Shown here in pieces: positions 15,870-26,637 of a stretch of DNA of 64,000 nucleotides. Positions within the stretch are counted from its first letter, which is position 1. Each line of letters begins with the position of its first letter. Location: assembly GCA_905183005.1 (NCBI GenBank), contig CAJJDO010000036.1, forward strand, positions 62,001 through 126,000, written 5' to 3'. The notes beneath the pieces were generated by a model. The model had not been told where the DNA came from and did no database searches. It worked only from the letters and a program-made list of their open reading frames with translations. The DNA comes from Paramecium pentaurelia (taxonomy: Eukaryota; Ciliophora; Oligohymenophorea; Peniculida; Parameciidae). A program made the position numbers and the translations under genes.

Positions 15870-16138
15870 TATTTATTGATTAAATTATTGTATTCAACAT
15901 AAATACATTTATAAACTGGTGTATCCCTATCAAAAATGTCATCATTTTAGAAATAATGCTATAAAGTAATTGTGTAACTGTAATTTATCAATTTATTTAT
16001 ATAAAATATACATCAGTTTTTTTGTCTTTGAGAAATGAAGAAAAATAAAATATGTTTTGTAATTTGATACATTTTTATTAAATTTGATTATGTAATCAAA
16101 ATTATTAAAACTATTTAATATATATTAATAAACTGTTA

Positions 16139-17314
16139 ATGAGTGAAACTAGTTCGATTACATATTCTGATTAAGAAATTGAATAATCCTTAAAGGATTT
16201 ATTGGAGAGAATTTTAATTTAATTGGAAAAATATATAGAAACAAAAAATGATTTAAATGAAATAGAAAAGGAATTGAAAGATTATGAGAATCTAAAATAA
16301 TTAGTCAATATAATTAAAGTTGTTTTCACAAATCTTATCATAAAAATAGATAAAAAAGTCTAGTATGTATTTTTTATCATTAAAGAAAGTTAGAAAAAGA
16401 TGTAGATCCAAATGTCTCTATAAGAAGTATAAGATGTGAGGAAGAATACGAAAAATTGGAATAAACAGTAATTAAATATGAGGGTGAAATCAGAAATCAT
16501 ATTAGAGTAGATATATAATCTTATTTTCAAAATAGCTTGAATAGCAATTAAAATTATATGCAGAATCAATCCAAAATAAATTAGATGAAAGTGAAGCTAC
16601 AAGAAATGAGCTTCTAGAAACAACCAAAAAAGTAATGAATGTAAACATGTGTCAATATTGTCCATTAGAATTTAAAGAGGGAAAATTAAAAATATTTTGA
16701 GGAAAATACTAAATTACAATCTGATATCACATAATATAAGCAAAGAATTTAAGAATATGAAAATGAATAATAGAAAAAGACTATAGAATGTGATTATGAA
16801 ATTTAGTAAGCAAATAAGAATAGTTAATAAATTAAAACATCTGTTTAAAGAAAGCCTAATAGTAAACAAACCAATAAAACTAGTTCCTATTCAGAACATA
16901 AATTAAGTAGTTAATTTTAAGAAAGCACTGATTATCCAACTTAATCTTAAGGATCTTTGAAATAAAATTACTTTAATATCCTTCAATATGGATAAAATAA
17001 TTAATAATAATAATTGTAATAGTAAATTTAATAACAATAAGAATATTAAAAATAATTTCATGGTAAACATAATTCAATTTCTTCAATTAATGACACTATT
17101 CAGTAATAAATAATTATTAAGGATAAAAAAGGAAACTTAATTAGTTATAATGCATCTAAAAAGAATTCTTAAAATTCTTAATTCCATTAAAACAATATTT
17201 AATGTATTAAATACTTTTATTAATATAGAAACAATATTAACACAACCTAGAAGCAGGAGTGGAAGTGCACGTCGTAATTTAAATTAAAAATAAAAAACCT
17301 CTATCCATCAATGA
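16139..17314 (+). CDS. Coiled-coil protein, Gln/Asn-rich, unknown function
   Basis: Not recognised. It begins MSETSSITYSDQEIEQSLKD and is rich in Glu, Lys, Gln and Leu heptads for the first two thirds (for example LEKYIETKNDLNEIEKELKD). It then becomes low-complexity Asn/Gln/Ser, ending in a basic RSRSGSARRNL tail. About five introns of 23-37 nt have to be removed to keep a single frame, and the last (25 nt) joins QNNIQ to TILTQPRSRS. Some donor choices are uncertain. A structural or cytoskeletal scaffold is plausible but unproven. Confidence 0.55.
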
Positions 17315-17527
17315 AATTTATTATTCTTAATCAATTTTTGGTATATATATAATATTCAATTAAAAATCAATTTTGATATTCTCAAAATTATTTAAATTTC
17401 ATTTTGATAATGAAATAGAACACATATTATTAGCAAAAATAAAAGAATATTGCAATCTAATTAGTAATTAATTAAAAATATACATAAATATTTTTAATTA
17501 TTTATCTGTTAATTGGAATATTGAAAA

Positions 17528-18161
17528 ATGTTTTAATATACTTAGGTATGATAAAGATTGTATTTAGAGAATAATTTAACCTTCAATTAGAATACCTGTA
17601 TAGACTTAATAGTCGATTATTATTCCATTAGATAAATCGAGTTAATTGCAATCTACTAGAAGAGTCTCATAGAACATTGATTAATAAATTTCTAATGTCT
17701 CTCCAATAAGATTAATCACAAACAAAGTTTCAGTAAGTCCTAATGTTGTAAAATATCCTTAATAACCTCAAAATGTAACAATGACACCATAAAAAATACC
17801 TTATAATTAACGATAAACTTAGACTCCTACAAAACATTAAGTTTAATAATCAAGAACACTTACTCCAAATGTATTATCATAACAGAGGTAGAGCTTAGCC
17901 AATAACCAATATATGTAATCGAATAGAGTTCAGACTGATGCTGGTTTTTCTACTCCTTTGCATAATTAAAAAGAAAAAGAGAACAATGAATGTTCAAATG
18001 ATAAGTTAGCAACATAATATCAAAATTTATAAGAATAATTGATACAATCTGAATTTAAAATAAGCCAACTTGAACAAAAAAGTAGACAACTTCAAGAATA
18101 AAGAAAGAAATTATAATAATAATTCTTGTAAAAGTCACCAAAGCTGGCTTCCCAATTATGA
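17528..18161 (+). CDS. Ser/Gln/Pro-rich protein with C-terminal coiled coil
   Basis: Not recognised, about 200 aa. The start ATG (MFQYTQ) is followed at once by a 22-nt intron (GTATG...TTTAG), after which the frame stays open to TGA. The first half is Ser/Thr/Pro/Gln-rich with many TP and SP dipeptides (potential proline-directed phosphosites, e.g. NVSPIRL, TMTPQK, TQTPTK, TLTPNV). The second half is a predicted coiled coil of Gln/Glu/Lys heptads (EFKISQLEQKSRQLQEQRKK). It lies in tandem behind another coiled-coil gene, about 210 bp apart. Confidence 0.6.
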
Positions 18162-18394
18162 TTACTATAAACAAATTATATTAATAATTAATTATATAAT
18201 GAAAAATCTGAGTCTTTTTAGGATAAATATTAAGCAAAAATAAGAAAATCAAACTTATATTTATAAAAATTTAGATTTAATTTATTACTTTCTTTATATC
18301 CATATATGTTTTAATAAAGGAGTATTCTATTTATATAGATATAGATCATTTATTATTGAATGAAATTAATACATTTATTCGATTAATAATCTTA

Positions 18395-19220
18395 TTGTTA
18401 AAGCATTTTTACTAGCTCCTTTAGCAATAAACGAAAGAGTTTCAAGCTTCTGATTTACATAGCAGCTTGACTTAATAATAGATCTAAGGTTTCTCATTAG
18501 ATCTTTGCAGCTTCTACATCAGCTTAAGCAGAAATGATCTTAGCCACAGTCATCTTTTTAGTTGTTCCTGTCAATGCCAATGTTTATCTTATATCATCAC
18601 TTAATATTTTATCTTTAATAAACAATTTCTCTATGTAGACACCTATTGTTATTAATTATAAATATATCCTCTTTCACAATAGTCTAATACTATCTATTAA
18701 TAACTCTTATAGAGTGAGTTCTCCTCATTCTGTACGCATGACTGATTAAGTAACTTTAAGCATAGCTCCTACAAGATTATTTAATTAATAAATGCATTTG
18801 ATTGGATCAACTATTCTATAATATAAAACTGTGTCAATCACTGAAGTAATATTATCTTTTGTTAGAATGACAGATTTATTGTCTTATCCATTATTTAAAT
18901 TAATAATTCATGTTTACTATGTTTTCATTTCAACCATTATTATTTACCAGAACATTTACGTTAATTGATACTGATTAACAAAATGCTTACAAAGTGGCAA
19001 TTGTATATCAAAAAGTTCAAATTCTTGTAATAATCTAACATATCCTAAGCTTATTTCCTAATAAGGATATGAACAACAACAACAGTAGGGTATCCAAGCT
19101 CTACAAGTTCCTCAAAAATTTTCATAAGTAGTTTTTCATGATATGCCTGTTGTAAGCTAATCTCTTAAATAATAAAATTAAATTACTATTTTTGACTACT
19201 AAAAGTTCTTGATCTTGCAT
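18395..19220 (-). pseudogene. Decayed SPFH/stomatin-like (band 7) gene
   Basis: Fragments clearly match the SPFH domain of stomatin/hypersensitive-induced-response type membrane scaffolds. These include a Cys run plus PYQEISLGYVRLLQEF, then LTKDNITSVIDTVLYYRIVDP, the NLVGAMLKVTQSVMRTE block, VYIEKLFIKDKILSDDIRQT, and AKIISAQADVEAAK plus SQAAMQIRSLE near the C-terminus. The reading frame is broken several times. In-frame TGA codons occur within otherwise conserved blocks at 18725-18727, 18674-18676 and 18494-18496. At least two frame changes lie in the N-terminal third and near the end. No arrangement of tiny introns removes all of these. The family normally gives about 280 aa, which fits the span. 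It is probably a relic of a duplicated gene. Confidence 0.75.
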
Positions 19221-19382
19221 TTATTTAATAAATGTATCATTTTTTTAAGGATTGTTAACTTATTTATTACAATTAATATAGAATAAATAACTTTAAATTC
19301 AATAATTTAATAAACTCCAATACTCTAATATATAAATATAAAAGAATTATCATTAAGATTCCAAGTTAACTTTAATTATTAA

Positions 19383-22033
19383 ATGATTAATTAGCAATTG
19401 AATGAGAATTAACAAGATATTAATGAGGGTGACATCTCTTAAGATAGATATGGAGATGTTACATTGATATAATAGAAATAAAAAACAAATAGATTTTGGA
19501 TTAAAGTGTGTGAAATTAATGAATCATTAATTGGTAAAACCATTTTAGTAAGAGCACGAATACATAATTCTAGAATTAAAGGAAAAATTGCATTTTTAAT
19601 TCTCCGAGAAAATTGGAGTACAATCTAAGCAGTTTTAACGAAAGGAGAATAAACTAGTTCGTAAATGATCAAATACATAGGAAAAATCACTTTAGAATCT
19701 ATAGTTGATATAGAAGCTGTTGTTTTAGAACCAAACATTTAAATCAAGTATTGTACTTAAAAAATGGAATTACATATAAAAACTATTAGAGTAATAAGTA
19801 GATCTATATCTAAATTACCTATCTAAATAGAAGAAGCTTCAAAAAGAAATGTTGACTTTTTTTATAATTTAGAACAGTAAAAGTAGAAAGAGAATTAATA
19901 GGAAAATACTGTAATATAGGATATCCAAGAATAGTAATTATCACAAAATTAAAGATTAAATAATCGAGTTCTAGATTTAAGAACTCCTGCTAAATAAGCT
20001 ATTTTTAGAGTTAAATCTGGAATAGCTTTATTATTTAGATAATTCTTGATAGAAAAGGGTTTTATTGAAATTCATACTCCAAAATTATTAGGATTTAAAA
20101 CAAAAAATAGTTATTGCAATTTTAATTTATAATATTTCAATTAATAAGCCTTTTTATCCTAATCATCTTACATATATAAATAATTGAGTATAATGGCTGA
20201 TTTTGAAAGAGTTTTTGAAGTATCTCCTGTGTTTAAGGCAATTCATGGTAATACTTATAGAGAATTGTGTGAATTTATTTGTATGGATTTAGAAATGGTT
20301 ATCAAAGAACATTATACAGAATTGTTAGATCTTACAGAAGAATTATTTTTATTTATATTGAAAGGAATTGAGAAAAGATTTGGTTAAGAAACTCAAATTA
20401 TTTCATAATAATTTCAATTTAAACCTATTAAAATTTCATAACCTATTATCAAATTAACATTTTAAGATGGAATAAAATTACTTCAAGAAGTTGATATTTT
20501 TTAACCTCCTTAATACTATTTAACCATATCAAACTAAAAATAATTAGGAAAATTAGTTAAAGATAAATATGGAGCTGATTTTTTCATTATGTATAGACTA
20601 CCAAGAGAAGATTAGCCTTTTTATGTAATGCCTTGTAAAATGGATCCTAATTTTACTTTATCTTATAGATTTTTTTTGAGAGGAGAAGAAATTGCATCAG
20701 GACATTAAAAAATTCATGATTCAGAAATTTTAATAAATTAAATAAAAGCAATAGAACAAGATGCTTAATTATTAGAAGATTACATAAGTTTTTTTAAGTA
20801 TAATATTATTCTCTATTTAAAGATTTGGAACCTTTCCTCATGGAGGATGTGCTTTTGGTTTAGAAAGATTCCTATACTTATATNGATCTATATCTAAATT
20901 ACCTATCTAAATAGAAGAAGCTTCAAAAAGAAATGTTGACTTTTTTTATAATTTAGAACAGTAAAAGTAGAAAGAGAATTAATAGGAAAATACTGTAATA
21001 TAGGATATCCAAGAATAGTAATTATCACAAAATTAAAGATTAAATAATCGAGTTCTAGATTTAAGAACTCCTGCTAAATAAGCTATTTTTAGAGTTAAAT
21101 CTGGAATAGCTTTATTATTTAGATAATTCTTGATAGAAAAGGGTTTTATTGAAATTCATACTCCAAAATTATTAGGATTTAAAACAAAAAATAGTTATTG
21201 CAATTTTAATTTATAATATTTCAATTAATAAGCCTTTTTATCCTAATCATCTTACATATATAAATAATTGAGTATAATGGCTGATTTTGAAAGAGTTTTT
21301 GAAGTATCTCCTGTGTTTAAGGCAATTCATGGTAATACTTATAGAGAATTGTGTGAATTTATTTGTATGGATTTAGAAATGGTTATCAAAGAACATTATA
21401 CAGAATTGTTAGATCTTACAGAAGAATTATTTTTATTTATATTGAAAGGAATTGAGAAAAGATTTGGTTAAGAAACTCAAATTATTTCATAATAATTTCA
21501 ATTTAAACCTATTAAAATTTCATAACCTATTATCAAATTAACATTTTAAGATGGAATAAAATTACTTCAAGAAGTTGATATTTTTTAACCTCCTTAATAC
21601 TATTTAACCATATCAAACTAAAAATAATTAGGAAAATTAGTTAAAGATAAATATGGAGCTGATTTTTTCATTATGTATAGACTACCAAGAGAAGATTAGC
21701 CTTTTTATGTAATGCCTTGTAAAATGGATCCTAATTTTACTTTATCTTATAGATTTTTTTTGAGAGGAGAAGAAATTGCATCAGGACATTAAAAAATTCA
21801 TGATTCAGAAATTTTAATAAATTAAATAAAAGCAATAGAACAAGATGCTTAATTATTAGAAGATTACATAAGTTTTTTTAAGTATAATATTATTCTCTAT
21901 TTAAAGATTTGGAACCTTTCCTCATGGAGGATGTGCTTTTGGTTTAGAAAGATTCCTATACTTATATTTTGATTTAAAAAATATCAGAAACGCAAGTATG
22001 TTTCCAAGAGATTCTAGCAGATTATTTCCTTGA
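19383..22033 (+). CDS. Aspartyl-tRNA-synthetase-like gene, interrupted by duplicated block and N
   Basis: Class IIb aminoacyl-tRNA synthetase relative. It has an N-terminal OB-fold-like anticodon-binding part (TILVRARIHNSRIKGKIAF), then catalytic-domain landmarks FIEIHTPKLLG, YFNQQAFLSQS, ADFERVFEVSPVF, CEFICMDLEM and LRGEEIASGHQKIHD. The motif 3 block is GTFPHGGCAFGLERFL, ending NIRNASMFPRDSSRLFP before TGA. The 25-nt intron before FGTFPHGG restores motif 3. As assembled, the coding sequence runs to 20883, meets an N, repeats 1,083 bp, and finishes at 21968-22033. Collapsing one copy gives a single uninterrupted gene. The usual Gly-rich segment after PKLLG is replaced by FKTKNSYCNFN and the class II motif 2 FRAE...RH reads FKAI...RE, so aminoacylation activity is doubtful. 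Confidence 0.7.
19801..21967. repeat. Exact 1,083-bp direct duplication flanking a single N
   Basis: Bases 19801-20883 and 20885-21967 appear identical wherever compared (offset 1,084), with the single ambiguous base at 20884 between them. The join falls at arbitrary points inside the synthetase gene, with no target-site duplication or terminal repeats. This is the pattern left when two contigs with overlapping ends are joined without merging. Confidence 0.9.
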
Positions 22034-22477
22034 TATGAAATATAATTATGGTCATTCAAAATAAAAACTTAATATAAACTTTTGTTATTCTAATACTTGA
22101 ATGTGTACCTGATATCTGTTGTTAAGTTCTTGATAGATAGTTTTGTTCTATTTTTAAGCTTTAAATGATTTATTGCAAAATTTATGAAGGATCATAAGAT
22201 ATACTTAAGTCTATTGTAGTATTTCTATATTTTTTATTTATTAACTCATTTTATTGTATTCTTATCCAATTCGTTATCTGAGCTTTTTAATTTTTATTCT
22301 ATTTTTAAGAAATATTTTTAAAATTGAATAATGTTAATGATATATAATTCCTTTATAAATTATATAAACAATCTTAAAAATTTTATTAATATTAAAAATG
22401 TAAAAAAAATTATTTATAAATATAATTATTTTAATAATTCTATTTATTAATAATATTCATTTTCAAATTCATTAAAA
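22034..22477. other. Convergent intergenic region
   Basis: About 440 bp of AT-rich sequence between two convergent genes. The coiled-coil gene could extend into it if a 31-nt intron near its end is used instead of the first TGA. Nothing else was recognised. Confidence 0.5.
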
Positions 22478-23689
22478 TCATCTGAATTAAGTTGATCTTA
22501 ATGTTGACATACCTTCATAGATACTGCTTCTGGTTGGTAAAATTTCAGCACAAAAATTCATTAGATCTTAATCTTTTATTTTCCTCTTCAAATCTTTTAT
22601 TTATTTTTCTTAATCTTTAATATCTTATTGGCTATTTCTTAAAAAAATATTTAAGTTATTAATTTATGATTTTAAATCAGAGATTTCAATTGAATGTTAG
22701 GATTATTGCCTTTCAAGTGATCTTTTGTATATTTGATCTTCATCATCCTTTTTCTATTTTAAAGATTCATAATTTTCTTTCTATATTTTCATATCAATCT
22801 AAAATTTTTTTATCTATTAATCCTTTTATTCTAAAGTAATTTTTATATCTGATAATTATTGAGTTAAATCTAGGAAGCTCTAATAGTAATAATATGATTA
22901 TTATTATAAATTACCCTTATCTTTTTCCAAATTACCTATCTAATTGTTGATATAATTTTATAGCTCAGTATTCTTAAATTATAGACTACTATTATTATTT
23001 TATAGATTAGTAATTTAATTTTACAATTCTTAATTTTTACTAGTTAAATCCCATTTTATCTTTTCTAGTTCTTAATTTGTTAGTTTCAATTATTCATCTT
23101 TTTTCTATAATTTATCTTTAAGTATTTAAATTGTGTTTAAGTTATTGGTGATCTCCTCATTTAACTTTTTAATTTATTCCTCCTTTTATTATAATACTTT
23201 ATTCTTCTATTATATTTTTTCATCCACATTTTTCTAACCTATGATTTGGCTTTGAGTATTTTCTTCTTACATTTACTCCAACTCTTAAACCTTTATGTTT
23301 ATTTCATATAATAAATTTTAAAGGTTTTAATTTTTTGTGATTTCATCTTTATAGTTATTTGATGTCTCCTAATTTTATTGACTTAATTAATTTATCTAAT
23401 TTTCATATTCTTAATATCTAGCTTTTAATTATACATTCTCAATATAGACCTATTACATATCTATTATTCTCAGATTATATAATTCGTTATTTTGATTTTA
23501 TCTATCATAATCCTAACTACATTGGAAAACGTGATTGATGTTATCATTGACAAGCATCATAAATTCATATGGTATAGTATTATCAATTTTAGAAACATTT
23601 TATTTGAGTTGAACTGATGTAGAATTAATAACTTAAGTCTGACCATTTGTTAAGGTTATTCTGTAATTTTTTGGTTAAAAAAGGTTCAT
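22478..23689 (-). CDS. Long coiled-coil protein, unknown function
   Basis: About 400 aa, not recognised. The first 70 residues (MNLFQPKNYRITLTNGQTQV, then VSKIDNTIPYEFMMLVNDN) look globular. The rest is continuous heptad-like Lys/Glu/Gln/Asn/Leu sequence (for example LQKKDEQLKLTNQELEKIKW), typical of a rod-like coiled coil. The frame is open from ATG to TGA without introns. A potential 31-nt intron just before the stop (GTATG...TTCAG) would replace the C-terminus with an acidic DDFNEFENEYY tail, so the end is uncertain. A cytoskeletal or basal-body role is possible but only inferred from composition. Confidence 0.6.
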
Positions 23690-24044
23690 TCAATGATAGA
23701 ATTACAAAATTAATTTATTTTCTTTAATAAAGAAATAAATACTCATAAATGATTAATTTTTTTAAATAATCATAATTTCTTGTATTAAATGAGTAGTATA
23801 AGCTAGTAATGATGAGTATTATAAAAGATCTAAAAATTATAATAATCATTAATATTGTACATATTTTTTTTCAATTAACTCTAACCTAAGAATCAATTAT
23901 TTTTAAATATTATCTCTTATTAAATACAACTATCTTTTTGCAGAACTGAATCCTTTCATAAATCTCTTTTAAATTATCAAAAACTAAATCACAAACTCTT
24001 AAAAATATACTAAAAGTATAATATCGTTTTTATTATTAATAATT
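23690..24044. other. Intergenic region
   Basis: 355 bp between divergent genes, AT-rich, presumably promoters. No further feature recognised. Confidence 0.5.
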
Positions 24045-24343
24045 ATGAGATTTTGCGTTTTCATTTTGCTATTAGGTTTAGTTATTTGCAATTAGCTTAA
24101 TGCATAAAGTAATTTAAGATACGACTATCAATTTGCCCCATGGAGTTTAGATTGCACAAATAAATGTCAAAGTGCTGGAGGTGTTGTTTGCGGATATGAA
24201 ACATAAGTCTGTTGCAGATCAGTATAATCAACTTCTATCAATTTTAGGGTAAATGCTTAAAACACTGGAAGTCTGAGACTTGTGACACTTGGGATAAGAT
24301 TCACATTTTAAATTGTGTACCAGGGCCAAGTAGCAAATAATGA
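24045..24343 (+). CDS. Small secreted cysteine-rich protein
   Basis: 90 aa after removal of one 26-nt intron (24222-24247). The N-terminus is a strong signal peptide (MRFCVFILLLGLVICNQLNA). The mature part of about 69 aa holds eight cysteines with spacing C-x3-C-x7-C-x6-CC-x4-C-x8-C-x10-C, consistent with four disulfide bonds in a compact secreted or granule/surface protein. No family was recognised; the double-Cys pattern is seen in many unrelated disulfide-rich peptides. It stands alone with long flanks (about 355 and 730 bp), suggesting its own regulation. Confidence 0.75.
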
Positions 24344-25073
24344 CATATAAAAATAATCATTTTATAATATGCAATTACAGATTTATTAGAATTAGTTATG
24401 AAAAATTAGAAAAGATTATTATTGAGAATTGTTATTAATACAAGGTTATACTGCTAAATTTACTCTACTTTATAATATTTGATATAAAAATAATTATTTT
24501 TTTATTGAATTTGAATTAAGAATTTTTGAGGGTAGTTCTTTTGAATTTGATTATGGATATTGATCTAATTTATATTATCCCTGTATTCTAGATTTGAAAA
24601 CCCTAAATTAAAGAATTTTTTATAAGAAAAATATTTTTAATCAAATAGAATTTAACTAAAATCTGTATAAATCATTATTTCTGAGTATGTCAATTTAAAA
24701 GTATTTATCTCCTGATTTTTTGAATTAATAAGAAAAATATTAGTATGGTTTCTCAAATTATGTTTGAGTATTAATTAAATAATAGGTACTAACATTCCTT
24801 ACTAAAACGCAAAACAATTTAAAAATTTAGTTTTATTGATACCTTAGTATACCTCTTTCATCCATAATTTTGATTTTCTTAAGACTTTATAGAATAAACT
24901 AAAATAAGTAAATGTTAAATTATTTTTTGAGACAATTCTTGTTTTTTAATTGTAATGAACAATAAAATTCAACTATCTAGTGTTTTATTTTTCTACATAT
25001 TCATTTTTTTAAACGATTAATTTTATAAGTTTATATTATTATTATAAATAATATTAAGATAAATAAATTCATC
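24344..25073. other. Long intergenic region between convergent genes
   Basis: 730 bp, very AT-rich. I see no convincing coding frame and no RNA gene in it. It is notably long for a convergent spacer in this genome, so an unrecognised small RNA or relic gene is possible. Confidence 0.5.
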
Positions 25074-25667
25074 TCATTTTTTTATTAATTTTTCAATTTG
25101 ATCTTTCCATTTCAAATGACCTGTTTATGGGATGAGATTACCTCTAATTAATTTTTATTTATTTTGATCTTATTAATCCTTTTCATTCTTCCATATATCT
25201 ACAGGTTATTCAAGCCTGGTAGTATTGTTTTTATCTTCTTCAATTAATTTTTTTTGTTTTTGTTAATAATTTTGGTTGTCATCTAAGCACTTTAAGTTTG
25301 GTTATATAAATCTTTTTGCAGCTTCTCTATCTAAACTCATCTATTTCTAATCAGATTGTTTGATTTATGAAGGTAAATATTTTTGGTAAGCCTCTTATAT
25401 TCTTAATAATTCATTCATAATTGGATGTGCAGAAGTTTCCACAAAGTTTAATTTTAAATAAGCTAAATAATTATGATAGTAAATATATTACAATAATAAA
25501 TAGAAGACAAAGTATAAGCCAAGTTGAGATTAAGTTCAATTTTATTCTTTTTGACTCATTGCCTCTGTAATTTGATCCAGATTGCCTTTTTGTGATAGTT
25601 TCTAGATAAGTATCTACAATTTTGTTAACTCTTCTTAAGTACTTTAAAGTGTTGTTGATATACTCAT
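25074..25667 (-). CDS. C1D/Sas10-family (Rrp47-like) protein with apparent frameshift
   Basis: The C1D/Lrp1 family binds the nuclear exosome and assists rRNA and snoRNA processing. Diagnostic blocks are IELNLNLAYTLSSIYY, then after a 29-nt intron YLKLNFVETSAHPIMNELLR (the family's LNxxYxLNSLYxxYLxxxG...HPIMxEL region), followed by a Lys/Gln-rich basic tail (LIRGNLIPQTGHLKWKDQIE). The N-terminus MSISTTLQSTQEELTKLQIL is in a different frame. Moving from MSQKEQ to KIELN needs a one- or two-base change in the A-rich stretch near 25545-25555, and no intron fits. Either a base-calling error in a homopolymer or a real lesion would explain this. Only about 40 bp separate it from the next gene upstream. 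Confidence 0.65.
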
Positions 25668-25707
25668 TACTTAAAAATATAATTCAATAAAACAAACTCA
25701 ATATTTA

Positions 25708-26562
25708 TCATTCATTTTAATTCAATTTAACTTTTTTTTCAGGTTTTTATTCATCTTCAATTTAGTTGAAATTTAATATACCCCAAAATACATCTATTTA
25801 GTTTAATAATTCTTTTGATAAATTTTCAATTTATTCATCATTCAAATCTTATATCTATGCTATTTCTATTTCAAATTCATAATCTGTTAAATTTTAATCT
25901 TTAAAGATCTATTCTAATTTATTTTGAATATTTATGCATTTTGATTAAGTGATTTCATCAAGAATCTTTTAAAATTCTGGGTCATATTTTACAATTGGAG
26001 ATACTTTAGAAAGTGAAAATTCTAAATTATTTTCTTTAATAAATAATGTTTGTTTCAATCGTATAAAATTTGCATGCTATTTTCTTGAAGCCATTTAAGC
26101 AATAATATCCTTAAGACTTTTTGATAAAGTTCTTTCTTAATTTAAAGATATTCTAAAATGAATCTTATCATCAACTATATCAATATGTTCTTATAAATTT
26201 TTTTGTTTTTCAATTAATACAGCACTTATTTAGTCATTTATTATTTGAAATGAATTTCTTTGTTATTTATTCAATGAAATGTCTAATCTTTTTATTATAA
26301 CTTAATTTCCTTTTTATTTTAAATAATCATAAGCATTATTATATTACTTTAAATTTATTTTAGATTCAAATTAATATTTTGCATTATTTTTATCTAATTA
26401 TTCCATCCCTTTTATAGATTCCAAATATTTATTTGAATTGAAATTTAACCCTTTAAATTTTCCTATTTTAGCTTCTAATTCATAAATTTTTTAATCTGCC
26501 TTCTTCATTATTTTTGTCTTAATTATATTAGTTATCCATTTTATTAGTTAATCTTTTTTCAT
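25708..26562 (-). CDS. Probable mRNA-capping RNA 5'-triphosphatase (Cet1-like, TTM/CYTH fold)
   Basis: First enzyme of cap formation in organisms with the metal-dependent tunnel-type triphosphatase, removing the gamma phosphate of nascent mRNA. In the intronless 284-aa product I see the first-strand glutamate motif YELEAKIGKF (pattern ExExKxG) near residue 30. A middle strand pair follows: IHFRISLNQER, then ANFIRLKQTLFIKENNLEFS, which leads to LSKVSP (compare the DLTxV of the family). The last-strand glutamates are in LTDYEFEIEIAQ. These correspond to the three conserved Glu/Arg blocks of Cet1-like enzymes. Basic residues of the middle motif are partly replaced, so the call rests on pattern rather than strong identity. 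Confidence 0.55.
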
Positions 26563-26589
26563 TTATTAAAAAAGAATTATATTTATTTA

Positions 26590-26622
26590 TTTTATTTAAT
26601 TAATTAATTAATTAATTAATAT
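26590..26622. repeat. Short TTAA-type simple repeat
   Basis: Tandem TAAT/ATTA units just upstream of the triphosphatase gene and downstream of the SF-assemblin stop. It is low-complexity spacer sequence. Confidence 0.8.
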
Positions 26623-26637
26623 ATTATTAATGATAAA

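Noticed and set aside
18400..19220. In-frame TGA in the SPFH gene interpreted as selenocysteine or readthrough
   Set aside because: Several TGAs plus frameshifts in non-Cys positions point to simple decay.
20184..21471. Two identical ORFs (20184-20387 and 21268-21471) taken as tandem genes
   Set aside because: They are one exon fragment of the synthetase-like gene seen twice because of the 1,083-bp duplicated block around the N.
26590..26622. Possible CRISPR-like or transposon terminal repeat
   Set aside because: It is only a short TTAA simple repeat with no spacers or inverted ends.
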